Below, one piece after another: positions 15,195 to 26,625 of a DNA stretch of 52,713 bases (positions are counted from its first letter, which is position 1; every line of letters starts with the position of its first letter). A model generated the notes under the pieces. That model had not been told where the DNA came from and made no database searches. It was given only the letters and a program-made list of their open reading frames with translations. Origin of the DNA: Propionibacteriales bacterium (GTDB lineage Bacteria; Actinomycetota; Actinomycetes; Propionibacteriales; Nocardioidaceae); NCBI GenBank assembly GCA_009377795.1, contig WHTJ01000021.1:1-52713 (forward strand). Reading direction: 5' to 3'. Position numbers and translations under genes: made by a program.

Positions 15195-16115
15195 ATGACC
15201 CAGCAGACGTCCCAGACCGTACATCTGGCGATCATGAACGCAGTGCACGACCTTGCCGTGCTGGTGGCGCGCGACGAAGGCTACTTCAGAGACGAGGGCT
15301 TGGACATCGAGTTCGTCACCGCACCCGGCATGGCGCAGGTGGGCACGGACTCCGAGATCCTGAAGCGGCAGGTGATGTTCGACCGCCCGCTGGACACCAT
15401 GTTCAACGATGGGGGTGTGGACCAGTACCGGATGTGCGAGTGGGGGATCCTGAAGCGCGCGGTCGACGCCGAGGACTGCGGCCTGCGCTCACGCAAGATC
15501 GTGGCTCTCGGCTCGGCGATGTCGAAGTTCGCGATCGTGGTGGCGCCCGACTCCGAGTTCTACGAGCCGGAGCAGCTGAAGGACAAGCCGATCGCTCTCA
15601 CGCCGTACAACGGCTCGAACTTCACCACCCTGAAGATGATGGAGGGGTTCCTGTCGCGCGAGCACCTGAAGACGACCCAGGTCGGTACGATGCGTGACCG
15701 TGTGGAGGCCGTGAAGGAGGGCGAGGTGGCCGCGGCCTGCGTGATGGAGCCGTGGATCAGCGTGGCGCAGAAGCAGGGTCTCCGCGTCCTCATCGAGTCG
15801 CACTCCAGCCGGAGCGAGGCGGCCAGCGAGGAGCTGGACGGGCCGACCCTGGCGGCGATGTTCCGGGCCCAGACGCGAGCGGTGAAGAAGTTCCACGAGG
15901 ACCCGACGCCGTACCTCAACTACCTGACCCAGGAGACCGAGGGGCTCCTGGAACCGCACGAGCTCCAGACCTGGCGGCTCGTCTACGCACCGCCGCAGCC
16001 GTACACCCGCGAGCGGTTCGAGGACACCTACAACTGGATGGTGTCGTGGGAGATGGTGATGAGCGGTGCGACGTACGAGAACACGGTCGACAACCGGGCC
16101 TGGGAGTCGGCGTAG
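15195..16115 (+). CDS. THI5/NMT1-like (SsuA/TauA-type) substrate-binding domain protein without signal peptide
   Basis: 306 residues with the periplasmic-binding-protein-like fold of the NMT1/THI5 group: MNAVHDLAVLVARDEGYFRD, EGLDIEFVTAPG, ACVMEPWISVAQKQGLRVLI. The N-terminus (MTQQTSQTVHLAIMNAVHD) lacks a signal peptide or lipobox, so the protein should be cytoplasmic, unlike transporter subunits; no permease or ATPase is adjacent. THI5 itself makes the thiamine pyrimidine but uses a specific His and Cys-rich C-terminus not evident here. AGGAG precedes ATG. It lies beside a purine-base deaminase, so a nucleobase-like ligand is conceivable, but nothing proves this. Confidence 0.65.
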   Translation: MTQQTSQTVHLAIMNAVHDLAVLVARDEGYFRDEGLDIEFVTAPGMAQVGTDSEILKRQVMFDRPLDTMFNDGGVDQYRMCEWGILKRAVDAEDCGLRSRKIVALGSAMSKFAIVVAPDSEFYEPEQLKDKPIALTPYNGSNFTTLKMMEGFLSREHLKTTQVGTMRDRVEAVKEGEVAAACVMEPWISVAQKQGLRVLIESHSSRSEAASEELDGPTLAAMFRAQTRAVKKFHEDPTPYLNYLTQETEGLLEPHELQTWRLVYAPPQPYTRERFEDTYNWMVSWEMVMSGATYENTVDNRAWESA

Positions 16116-16172
16116 GTTCTCTAGTTCACCGAACGCCGCACGCCGGCTGGGCTTCCCGGGCACCATGGGGAC

Positions 16173-17216
16173 ATGCCGCAGTACGGAAGCCTTGCCGGGC
16201 GGCGTACGATAACCGAACGCGTTGCGACTCTGCCCAAGGCGGAGCTGCATCTTCACCTCGAGGGAACCCTGGAGCCGGAGCTGATCTTCGAGCTCGCGGC
16301 CCGGAACCGGGTGCGGTTGCCGTACGCCTCCGTTGACGATCTCCGCCGCCGTTACGCGTTCACTGATCTGCAGTCCTTCCTCGACCTCTACTACGCGAAC
16401 ATGCGGGTTCTGCGGACCGCGCAGGACTTCCGCGATCTCACCACGGCATACCTCGCACGGGCTCGACAGGCCGGAGTCCGGCACGCCGAGGTCTTCTTCG
16501 ACCCGCAGGCCCATACCAGCCGGGGTGTCCCGCTTGCCGAGGCACTTGCCGGGGTCACGGAGGCGTTGTCGGACAGTGAGCGCGAGTACGGCGTCTCGAC
16601 CGGCCTCGTCGTCACCTTTCTCCGCGACCTCAGCGCGGACAGCGCCATGAGCACGCTGGAGTCGGTGCTCGATCTCGGGTCACCGGTGCTGGGTGTCGGG
16701 CTGGACTCCGCCGAGATGGGCCATCCCCCGGCCAAGTTCGCCGAGGTGTTCGCGCGCGCCCGTGCCGAGGGCCTGCGGTGTGTCGCGCATGCGGGGGAGG
16801 AGGGGCCGCCGGAGTACATCACGGACGCGCTCGACGTGTTGCGGGTCGAGCGGATCGACCACGGGGTCCGTTGTCTGGAGGACGACGGCCTGGTGGAGCG
16901 GCTGGTACGCGACCGGATCCCGCTGACCGTGTGCCCGTTGTCGAACGTGCGGCTGCGCGTGGTGGACGATCTGGCCGCCCACCCGATCGTGCGGATGCGG
17001 GACCGCGGCCTGCTGGTCAGCGTCAACTCCGACGATCCGTCCTACTTCGGGGGTTACGTGGACGAGAACTACGGCCAGCTCGCCCGGGAGTTCGGGCTCG
17101 ATGCCTCGACTCTCGCCGAGTTAGCCCGCAACTCGTTCGAGTCGGCCTTTCTGGAGCCGCCGCGCCGCGATGCGCTGCTGGCCGAAGTGGCGGCGTGGCG
17201 GCAGGCGGTTACCTGA
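16173..17216 (+). CDS. adenine deaminase / adenosine deaminase family protein (Aah1-like)
   Basis: 347-residue TIM-barrel deaminase. Zinc ligands are in KAELHLHLEGTL, CVAHAGEE (HAGE), and SVNSDDPSYF (Asp-Asp near the C-terminus); RIDHGVRCLED supplies another active-site His. The segment VFFDPQAHTSRGV is characteristic of adenine deaminases of the yeast Aah1 type rather than adenosine deaminases, so adenine to hypoxanthine is the more likely reaction. Hypoxanthine would feed the adjacent purine operon through xanthine dehydrogenase. It is convergent with allantoicase and overlaps it by 8 bp. Start ATG at 16173 lacks a strong ribosome site. Confidence 0.85.
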   Translation: MPQYGSLAGRRTITERVATLPKAELHLHLEGTLEPELIFELAARNRVRLPYASVDDLRRRYAFTDLQSFLDLYYANMRVLRTAQDFRDLTTAYLARARQAGVRHAEVFFDPQAHTSRGVPLAEALAGVTEALSDSEREYGVSTGLVVTFLRDLSADSAMSTLESVLDLGSPVLGVGLDSAEMGHPPAKFAEVFARARAEGLRCVAHAGEEGPPEYITDALDVLRVERIDHGVRCLEDDGLVERLVRDRIPLTVCPLSNVRLRVVDDLAAHPIVRMRDRGLLVSVNSDDPSYFGGYVDENYGQLAREFGLDASTLAELARNSFESAFLEPPRRDALLAEVAAWRQAVT

Positions 17217-18372
17217 GCAGAGCGCGGACCACGCCCTCGGGAAGGGCCGCCATCCCGGAGAACGGGCGCCGCGCGAGGAGCCGCGGCACCGCGTCGTCGT
17301 CCATGCCGGCGATCCCCGCGAGCACGGAGCGCGCGGGCTCGTCCGGCAGCAGGTTCAGCCAGCGCAGCGTGGCCGCCTCCCGGGCCGCAGGCGTCAGCTC
17401 GCCGTGCACCCGGAGCCGGGCCAGGCCGCCGTCGGGGAACACGTCGAGCCGCACGTGAGTCGCCGGCGCGTCCGAACCCGACCGGAGAAGGTGCCTCGTG
17501 TCGGGCTGCAGGCGGGTCTTGGGTACGACGTCGAACCACGCCTCCGGATCGTCCAGGTCATCGACGCCGGCGTCGGCGTCGACCCCACGCAGGCTCGCCC
17601 ACCCGGCCGCGTTGCCGATGAAGTACGACGTGTCGATCTCGACCCGCCGGATGACGCCTCGACCGCACAGCCGCGTGGTCACGTGGTCGTTTCCGCCGTC
17701 TCGGCGCCGGGCGTTTTCCCAGCCGTCGCTCATGATTCGGGCACGCCCGAGCGCGAGGATGTTGCACGCCGGCGAGTAGTACATGTCGGAGCAGTCGACG
17801 ACGTCTCCGCCGTTCTCCAGTGCCGCGAGGTCGATCGTGCCGTCGAGGAACCGCGGGTCGGGCACCGGCTCCCCATGGACGCGGAACCGCGCGACACCGC
17901 CGTCCGGGTAGATGGACAGCCGTACATGCGTGAACCGGCGCCCGTCGGAGACCGGGAAGGCGTTCTCGGCGTCGCCCTTGACCGGAGACTTCTCCACGAG
18001 GGTGACCCAGTCGGCCCGGGCGAGCTCGTCCGGGCCGGGATGGCCCTCGACACCGGTGGCCTCGACCGAGGCGTACGGCGGATGGTTCCCTGTGAACCAC
18101 GCCGTGTCGATCACGACGCCCCGCACCACACCGGGGACACCGAGCCGGACGATCGCATGGTCGTGACCCGGTTCGCGTCGCCGACGAGTCTCCCATCCGT
18201 CGTACACCTTGCCCTTGTGCCCGAAGTCGGCCGACGAGACCGGAGCCTCGGGCTCGATCAGGTTCTCCCGCTCGGCGAACAACTCGTCGTTGGCGTACAC
18301 CACGCTGCCGGCCAGCACCCGCGAGGCGAGGTCCGGCAGCTGCCTGAAGTCCGCGGTCTCCGGCACGGTCAT
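17209..18372 (-). CDS. alc: allantoicase
   Basis: Hydrolyses allantoate to ureidoglycolate and urea. 387 residues, with the two repeated allantoicase jelly-roll domains: DFGHKGKVYDGWETRRRR in the first half and IMSDGWENARRRDGGNDH in the second; each is followed by HVRLxxxPDGGxxRxRVHGE. The family is usually ~330-350 residues; here ~45 extra residues follow the second repeat (LRWLNLLPDEPARSVLAGIA, then LLARRPFSG), which resemble the first helices of OHCU decarboxylase. ATG at 18372 follows GGGGAGG. Last gene of the minus-strand purine operon, 8 nt after allantoinase. Confidence 0.93.
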   Translation of the reverse strand: MTVPETADFRQLPDLASRVLAGSVVYANDELFAERENLIEPEAPVSSADFGHKGKVYDGWETRRRREPGHDHAIVRLGVPGVVRGVVIDTAWFTGNHPPYASVEATGVEGHPGPDELARADWVTLVEKSPVKGDAENAFPVSDGRRFTHVRLSIYPDGGVARFRVHGEPVPDPRFLDGTIDLAALENGGDVVDCSDMYYSPACNILALGRARIMSDGWENARRRDGGNDHVTTRLCGRGVIRRVEIDTSYFIGNAAGWASLRGVDADAGVDDLDDPEAWFDVVPKTRLQPDTRHLLRSGSDAPATHVRLDVFPDGGLARLRVHGELTPAAREAATLRWLNLLPDEPARSVLAGIAGMDDDAVPRLLARRPFSGMAALPEGVVRALLR

Positions 18373-18380
18373 GCCTCCCC

Positions 18381-19712
18381 TCAGACCAGAAGCCGGCCGC
18401 GCGGGTCGGCTCCGAGGTCGATCTCGCGGCCGCCGAGCCAGGTGCTCCGGACCCGTCCGGTGAGCGTGCGCCCGGCGTACGGCGTGACGGGGTGCCGGTG
18501 GTGCAGCGACTCCGGGTCGACGACGAACGTCTCCTCCGGTGCGAACACACAGAAGTCCGCGGCGAATCCGGTCGCGACCCGGCCCTTGCGCAGCAGCCCC
18601 GCGGTCTCGGCCGGACGCCGCGCAGTCCACAGCGCCACGTCGGCGAGACCGAAACCGCGCCGACGGGCCTCGGTCCAGACCGCGGGGAGACCGAGCTGCA
18701 GTGAGGCGACACCACCCCACGCCGCGCCGAAGTCGCCGGTGTCGGGCCGCTTCAGCTCAGCAGGGCACGGCGAGTGATCGGACACGACGAGGTCGAGCAC
18801 ACCGTCGGCGAGGCCCGCCCACAGCCGCTCGCGGTTGGCCGCCTCACGAATCGGCGGGCAGCACTTGAACTGGGTGGCGCCGTCGGGAATCTCCTCCGCG
18901 GTGAACGTCAGGTAATGCGGGCAGGTCTCTGCCGTGAGGCGTACGCCGTCCCGTCGAGCGGTAGCGATCATCGGCAGCGCGTCGGAGCTCGACAGGTGCA
19001 GGATGTGCGCTCGGCATCCGGTGCGGCGGGCCAGCTCGATGACGTTCGAGATCGCGAGATTCTCGGCCGTCCGCGGCCGCGAGTCGAGGAAGTCGCGGTA
19101 CCTCCGGCCGTGCGCATCGGGTGCACGCTCGATCGCGTCGGACGCCTCGGCGTGCACGATCATCAGTGCGTCGAGCGACGCCGCTTCCCGCATGGCGGCG
19201 TCGAGCTCGTCCGGCCGCAACGGCGGGAACTCGTCCACGCCCGAGTCCACCAGAAAGCACTTGAAGCCGAAGACTCGGGCGCCGTGCAGCCCGCGCAGGT
19301 CACCGAGGTTGCCCGGGATCGCGCCGCCCCAGAATCCGACGTCCACGAAGCACTGGCTCTGCGCGGACTTGCGCTTCAGCTCCAGTGCGTCGAGGTCGGT
19401 CGTCGGCGGGACGCTGTTCAGCGGCATGTCGAGGACGGTGGTGACACCCCCGGCCGCCGCGGCCCGCGTGGCGCTCGCGAAGCCCTCCCATTCGGTGCGG
19501 CCGGGCTCGTTGACGTGTACGTGGCTGTCGACCAGGCCGGGCAGGAGCACGACGTCGTCGTCCAGGTCCACTGTGCGCCGCGCGTCCGGTGGGGAGTCGA
19601 ACGGCTCGATCGCGGTGATCGTGCCGTCGCGTACTCCGATGCAGCGGGCGGCCTCGCCGTCGTCCGTGACGACCCGCTGCGCACGAATCACGACGTCCTG
19701 CATTTCCTGCAT
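18381..19712 (-). CDS. allB: allantoinase
   Basis: Zinc amidohydrolase opening allantoin to allantoate, a homotetrameric cyclic amidohydrolase. About 443 residues. Metal ligands: HVHVNEPGRTEWEGF (HxH), the carboxylated Lys in GFKCFLVDSG, MIVHAEA, HILHLSSSDA and DLVVSDHSPC. TTVLDMPLNSVPPTT is family-specific. ATG at 19712 directly follows the uricase stop (TGA-g-ATG); ATG at 19703 is an alternative. Position between uricase and allantoicase agrees with the pathway order. Confidence 0.95.
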   Translation of the reverse strand: MQEMQDVVIRAQRVVTDDGEAARCIGVRDGTITAIEPFDSPPDARRTVDLDDDVVLLPGLVDSHVHVNEPGRTEWEGFASATRAAAAGGVTTVLDMPLNSVPPTTDLDALELKRKSAQSQCFVDVGFWGGAIPGNLGDLRGLHGARVFGFKCFLVDSGVDEFPPLRPDELDAAMREAASLDALMIVHAEASDAIERAPDAHGRRYRDFLDSRPRTAENLAISNVIELARRTGCRAHILHLSSSDALPMIATARRDGVRLTAETCPHYLTFTAEEIPDGATQFKCCPPIREAANRERLWAGLADGVLDLVVSDHSPCPAELKRPDTGDFGAAWGGVASLQLGLPAVWTEARRRGFGLADVALWTARRPAETAGLLRKGRVATGFAADFCVFAPEETFVVDPESLHHRHPVTPYAGRTLTGRVRSTWLGGREIDLGADPRGRLLV

Positions 19713-19713
19713 C

Positions 19714-20619
19714 TCAGCAGAATCCCGGTACGGCGAGCCAGGCGTTGCCCGCATCCGGAGCGTCGTCGCGCACGACGGCCGCCTCGATCAGGCCGTACGG
19801 ACGGTCCGCGGCGTGGAAGACTTCACCGGGGTTGTCCAGCCCGAACGGCGAGAGGTCGACGGCGAAGTGATGCTTGTTCGGCGCGGAGAACCGGATCTCC
19901 GCGATCTCCGGATGCGCTTCGAGTACGGACTCTCCCATGGCGTATAATGTCTGCTGCAGCGCCTGGCTGTGCACCTCGGCGAATCGCTTCAGGAGAAGGG
20001 CGCGCACCGAGTCGTACGTCTTGTCCCAGGCGACGTCGACTCCGGAGTAGCGCCATCGGGCGATCAGCGAGGTCGCGAGCACCCGTTCGCGGGTCTCCGC
20101 CAGAGTCGTGTACTCGTCCTTGAGGAACCCGTGGAACTCCGATCCGGTGGTCTTGGCGACGACGAGGTCCTTGAAACCGGAGACCACCCAGGTCTTCTGT
20201 CCGTCGCCGTCGGTTTCGACCGTGACTACGGTCGTACGGGTCTCCTGGCCGCGGCGTACGAACGAGTGCGCGTGGCCCGTGCCGTCGACCTGTATGCGGT
20301 CCCACGCGTACTCCTCGATCTCGACCCGCGCACCCCTGACCGCCGTCGAGTGCCGGACGAAGTGGTCGCCCAGGGTCCGGGCGAAGTCCTCGATCGGGCC
20401 TACACGGTTTTCCTTGGCGAACGCGAAAACGGTGTTCTTCTGGGTGTCGGTCGGGAGCACGTTCGCCTGGTCGCCGGTGACGTGCGCGTCGGTGAAGTCA
20501 CCGCGGAGAGCAGTCGAGACCGAGAGGTCGCGGATCTCGTGCCGCGGCGTGTCGCGGAGGACGCGCACGACCCGGGTCTCCGCCTTGCCGTACTGGTTGG
20601 GACCGAGGACGATTCCCAT
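19714..20619 (-). CDS. uao: urate oxidase (uricase)
   Basis: Cofactor-free enzyme converting urate and O2 to 5-hydroxyisourate and H2O2. 301 residues with both T-fold repeats. Catalytic Lys is in NQYGKAETRV, Thr in VLPTDTQKNTVFAFAKE, His in SAPNKHHFAVDL; HSFVRRG is also conserved. Starts at ATG 20619 five nt after the HIU hydrolase stop. H2O2 produced here has no catalase in the operon. Assignment is secure. Confidence 0.96.
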   Translation of the reverse strand: MGIVLGPNQYGKAETRVVRVLRDTPRHEIRDLSVSTALRGDFTDAHVTGDQANVLPTDTQKNTVFAFAKENRVGPIEDFARTLGDHFVRHSTAVRGARVEIEEYAWDRIQVDGTGHAHSFVRRGQETRTTVVTVETDGDGQKTWVVSGFKDLVVAKTTGSEFHGFLKDEYTTLAETRERVLATSLIARWRYSGVDVAWDKTYDSVRALLLKRFAEVHSQALQQTLYAMGESVLEAHPEIAEIRFSAPNKHHFAVDLSPFGLDNPGEVFHAADRPYGLIEAAVVRDDAPDAGNAWLAVPGFC

Positions 20620-20623
20620 GCGG

Positions 20624-20959
20624 TCAGCTCCCTCGGTAGGTCGAGTAGGCGAACGGGCTCAGCAGCACCGGCACATGGTGGTGCTGCGCGGGATCGGCCA
20701 GGGTGAAGGTGACGCTGATCTCGGGGAAGAAGCCGGCCTGGCCGGTGGCGGCGAAGTAGGCGGCGGTGTCGAAGCGGAGCCGGTAGGTGCCCGGCTCCGC
20801 GTGGTCGGGTCCCCAGTCGCTGACCCGCCCGTCGGCGTCGGTGGTCGCGGTGGTCAGCTCGGTGTACTGCTCGCCGTCCAGCCGTTCGAGCCGTACGGGT
20901 ACGCCGGCGGCCGGACGACCCCGGCCGGTGTCGAGCACGTGCGTGGTGACGGCGCTCAT
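20624..20959 (-). CDS. 5-hydroxyisourate hydrolase (transthyretin-like)
   Basis: 111 residues, a normal length for the enzyme, which hydrolyses 5-hydroxyisourate to OHCU. The signature His is in TTHVLDTGRGRPAAGVPV, the Arg is in TYRLRF, and the C-terminal tetrapeptide is YRGS, the invariant end of HIU hydrolases. ATG at 20959 overlaps the stop of the upstream fusion gene (ATGA), so hydrolase and OHCU decarboxylase, consecutive enzymes, are coupled. Confidence 0.95.
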   Translation of the reverse strand: MSAVTTHVLDTGRGRPAAGVPVRLERLDGEQYTELTTATTDADGRVSDWGPDHAEPGTYRLRFDTAAYFAATGQAGFFPEISVTFTLADPAQHHHVPVLLSPFAYSTYRGS

Positions 20960-22652
20960 GGGTCCAGCACCTTCTTCAAGCGGAGTAAGGCGATCTTGCG
21001 GAGCTCGTCCGCGACGACCCGGGCCTCGGTCTCCGGGCCGTGGGTCAACCGGAGACGCAGTGATTCCAGGATCTCCCCGGCGCCGAGGCCCGAGGCGCAG
21101 ATCAGGAAGACGTGGCCGAAGCGCGCTTCGTACTCGCGGTTGGCGGTCGCGAGTGCCTCCGCCGTACTCATGTCCCGCGAGACACCGGACTGCTCGGCAC
21201 GGGACCAACGCGCCGTCCGGCCGTCGCCACCGGCGCGTTCGCCGATCCTCGGGTGTGCGGCCAGCGCGCGCTCGACCTCGTCCGCGGTCCAGCTCCGGGC
21301 CGCCTCGTCCGCCCGTTCGACGGGGTCGTCTCGGGTGGCGTACGGCCGGCCCATCAGCAGGGCGTCGGCCCACGACTCCACGTCGCAGCAGGCCAGCAAC
21401 CGTGACCGGAGATCGGCCTCCGGGAGGGAGTTGAACTCGGCGAGTCCGGGATCGACCTCGTCCGGATCTAGTGCACCGCAGGCGATTCCGCGAGCAAGGA
21501 AGCCGCGCAACGCCGCCACGGTTGCCGGTTCGTCGAGCAGTCCCGGAGGTTCGTCCGCACTCGGCTGGTCGGAGTACGCCCGCAGGCGTTGCGCGGCCGC
21601 GGGCAGCCTCTCCCGGTAGAAGGCGTACGTCGCGAGGAACCGGCTCGGCAGCTGCCCTGGGTGCAGGTCCCAGCCCTGGTAGAACCCGCGCTCGAGTGAA
21701 CGCCGGACCAGCCTGCCGTGCAGTCTCCATGCGGATCGCACGTCGTTCCGATCCCCGACCGGAAGCACGTTCGTCGATCCGTCGGAGAGGCGTACGCCGG
21801 TGCCCGCGGCGGCGACCTGCATCACCGCCTTCGCGTGGTCGGCGGCCGGATGCTCCATGCTCTGGTACGGACCCGCGACCCCGCACGCCTCGGTGTAGTC
21901 GTACGTGCCGAAATGCAGGCCGTCGCACCGGCCCTGCGCGGCGTGGATCATCCGGGCCACGAGCGCGGTGCCGTCGGCGCCGACGACGGCCTGCGGCGTC
22001 TCCACCTGGATCTCGAACCGCAGCCGGCCGTCCGCGAGGCCGTGCGCCCGCTCCAGCCGCTCGCACACGTGCACCATCGCCTCGACCTGCTCCACCGAGC
22101 TCACCTTCGGCAGCGTGACGGTGAACCCGCCGGGCAGGCCGCCGTGTGCCGCCAGCTCGCCGGTGAACCGGTCGAGCGTGCGCAGGCCGCGTGCCCGAGT
22201 CGGGGCCTCGAGGCCCTTGATCCGGATGCCGCAGAACGGCGGCGCCTCACCGGAGGCCGCCGCGGTCGCCAGCGCCCGGGCGGCGTCCGTGGCGGCGTGG
22301 TCCTCCTCTGCGTCCGGCCGTACGCCGTAGCCGTCCTCGAAGTCGATGCGCAGGTCCTCGATCGGCTCGTGCTCCAGCTTGCGGCGTACCCGTTCGTGAA
22401 CCTCGGACACCAGCCGTTCGTCGAGACCGAACACCTCGGCGAGCTCGGCCGCCGTACCGCCGTGCAGGTCGAGCGCCTCCCGCGCCCGCCGGCCCCATTC
22501 CGCCACCACGTCGGCATGGAATCGGTCGGCGGGGACGTAGACCGTGTGCACCGGCCGGCGTCCGACCGGATCGCCGGGATAGCGCGCGGCGAGCGCGGCG
22601 TCGGCGTCCGCGAGCCGGGCGTCCAGCTCGGCCGCGAGTTCGGTGAGGTGGC

Positions 22653-22656
<4 letters not shown>
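20956..22656 (-). CDS. fusion of DUF6986 HpcH/HpaI aldolase-like domain with OHCU decarboxylase
   Basis: 566 residues. Residues 1-390 match the DUF6986 branch of the HpcH/HpaI/CitE TIM barrels: [42 protein letters not shown] (metal Glu219) and [16 protein letters not shown] (metal Asp253), then [17 protein letters not shown]. Residues ~405-566 are a complete OHCU decarboxylase: [27 protein letters not shown] (catalytic His468), WSRAEQSGV (Glu488), [10 protein letters not shown] and [14 protein letters not shown]. That domain releases CO2 from OHCU to give S-allantoin. The aldolase-like half has no known reaction; it may handle ureidoglycolate or glyoxylate, since ureidoglycolate lyase is missing and malate synthase is next door. 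ATG at 22656 overlaps the malate synthase stop. No stop or frame break separates the halves. Confidence 0.88.
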
Positions 22657-24249
<1,593 letters not shown>

Positions 24250-24257
<8 letters not shown>

Positions 24258-26625
24258 GCTCAACACGACCTTCCTGACCGCGATGGGATGCAGTACCGAA
24301 GCCAGTCTCAATGATGTGCTCAGGTCGCACCGGAACGCGAGTCAGCCACCGGCCGGTGGCGGCTCGAATCGCCTGCAACACCGCGGGACCGGACGAGATG
24401 GTCGGCGGCTCGCCGACACCACGCAGGCCGTACGGCGCGTGCGGATCGGGATATTCCAGCACCTCGATGCGCATCGGCGGCATGTCGAGAATGGTCGGAA
24501 TCAGGTAGTCGGTGAACGACGGGTTCATGATCTTGCCGTTCTCGACGACGATCTCCTCCATCACCGCGAGCCCCAGACCCTGCGCCGTACCGCCCTCGAT
24601 CTGCCCCGTGACGGCCTGCGGGTTGATTGCCTTGCCGACGTCCTGCACGCACGCCAGCTCCACGACCTTGATCAACCCCAGATCGACGTCGACGTCGACG
24701 ACGGCACGGTGTGCGGAGTAGGCGTACTGCACGTGTGCGAAGCCCTGCCCGGTCTCGGGGTCGACCGGCTGGGTGGGACGGTGCCGCCACTCCACGGTCT
24801 CCTCGAACGCCTCGCCGCGGAGCACGTCGGCCAGATCCGCGAGCACGCCGTACGCATCCGACACGACCTTGCCGCCGTCCAGCCGCAGGTCTGCATGGGT
24901 TCGCCCCAGCCGTTGCTGGACGACGCCGAGGACCCGATCGCGGACCTTCCGGCACGCGGCCCGGACGGCCCCTCCGGTCACGTAGGTCTGCCGGGACGCC
25001 GAGGTGGACCCACCGCTGCCGACCCGGGTGTCCTTCGGATGTACGACGACCCGCTCGACCCCCAGCTCGGTGCGGCAGATCTGCTGCTCCACGGTGATCA
25101 GGCCTTGGCCGACCTCCGCGGCCGCCGTGTGCACGGTCGCGGTGGGCTCGCCGCCGACGACCTCCAGCCGCACCCGCGCCGTGGAGTAGTCGTCGAAGCC
25201 CTCGGAGAATCCGACGTTCTTGTATCCCACGGCGTAGCCGATGCCGCGAACCACACCCTCCCCGTGCGTGGTGTTCGAGACGCCGCCGGGCAGGTCGCGG
25301 AGGTCCACCGGCCCCGGTGTCGCGGGTTCCGGCGGCAGGGGCATCGCCTGCAACCGCCGGAGCAGCTCGGCGACCGGCGCCGGACTGTCGACGGTCTGCC
25401 CGGTCGGCGCCTCCGAGCCCTGCTCCATCGCGTTGCGACACCGCACCTCCACCGGGTCCAGGCCGAGCTCGTCGGCGATCTTGTCCAGCTGCGACTCGTA
25501 GGCGAACGCCGCCTGTACTGCGCCGAACCCGCGCATCGCACCGCAGGGAGGGTTGTTGGTGTAGACGCCGTAGCAGTCGAGATGGACATTCGGTACGACG
25601 TACGGTCCGATGCCCATCGTGCCGGCGTTCCCGGTCACCGCATTGGTCGTGGAGGCGTACGCGCCGCCGTCCAGCCACAGCTCGGCCCGGACGTAGACGA
25701 TCGTCCCGTCCCGCTTGACGCCGTGCTCGTACCGCATCGTCGCGGGATGCCGGTGCACATGGCCGAAGAACGACTCCTCGCGGTTGTAGACCATCTTCAC
25801 CGGGTTGCCGGTGTGCCGGGCGAGCAGGCACGCGTGGATGTGCATCGACAGGTCCTCGCGCCCGCCGAACGCGCCGCCGACCCCACTCAGCGTGAGTCGC
25901 ACCATCTCCGGCGGCAGGCCGAGCGCCGTACAGATCTGCTTCTGGTCGGCGTGCAGCCACTGGGTCGCGACGTGCAGCTCGACGCCGCCGTCGCCGGACG
26001 GCACGGCCAGGCCGGACTCGGGTCCGAGGAACGCCTGATCCTGCATGCCGACCGAGTACTCGCCGACCACGACAGCGTCCGCCTCCGGCTGGGGGTCGTG
26101 GTCGCCCTTGCGAATTTTCAGGTGACGCACCAGATTTCCGCCGTCATGCAGTCTGGGCGCGCTCGGTTCGAGGGCCGCGCGGGCGTCCGTGAGCGGATGC
26201 AGTACCTCGTAGTCCACGGTGATCTTCCCGGCGGCCCGGCGGGCGATCTCTGGATGGTCGGCCGCGACCACGGCGACCGGCTCGCCCTGGTAACGCACGA
26301 CGTCCTCGGCCAGCACCGGCTGGTCGGCGTGCTCGAGCCCGTAGCGGTTCTGCCCGGGCACGTCCTCGTGGGTGAGTACGGCGTACACACCGGGCGTCGC
26401 GAGCGCCTCGCCGATGTCGATGGAGCGGATCCGGGCGTACGGATGCGGGCTGCGCAGCGTGACCCCACACAGCATGTCCTCCATCCACAGGTCGCTGGCG
26501 TACGCGAACTCTCCCCGGACCTTGAGCGTGCCGTCCGGTCGGACCGGACTGCTTCCGATGCCCTGGTGCTTGATCGCGACTCGCGTTCCCTCGTCGACCG
26601 TCACACTCAACGGGGTCGGGGTCAT
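24250..26625 (-). CDS. xanthine dehydrogenase, molybdenum-binding subunit
   Basis: 791-residue large subunit of a three-part xanthine dehydrogenase (PucD/XdhA-like), cytoplasmic. Features in order: [19 protein letters not shown] near residue 40, [12 protein letters not shown], the molybdopterin loop [64 protein letters not shown], and the catalytic Glu in [17 protein letters not shown]. Converts hypoxanthine to xanthine and xanthine to urate with the Fe-S and FAD subunits encoded upstream. ATG at 26625 overlaps the deaminase stop (ATGA). A XdhC-type insertase is not encoded nearby. Confidence 0.93.

Noticed and set aside
20624-22066. A 480-residue frame that would fuse HIU hydrolase to an upstream region
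   Set aside because: Upstream residues are Arg/Gly-rich antisense-like sequence from another frame of the OHCU decarboxylase fusion; HIU hydrolase has its own ATG at 20959.
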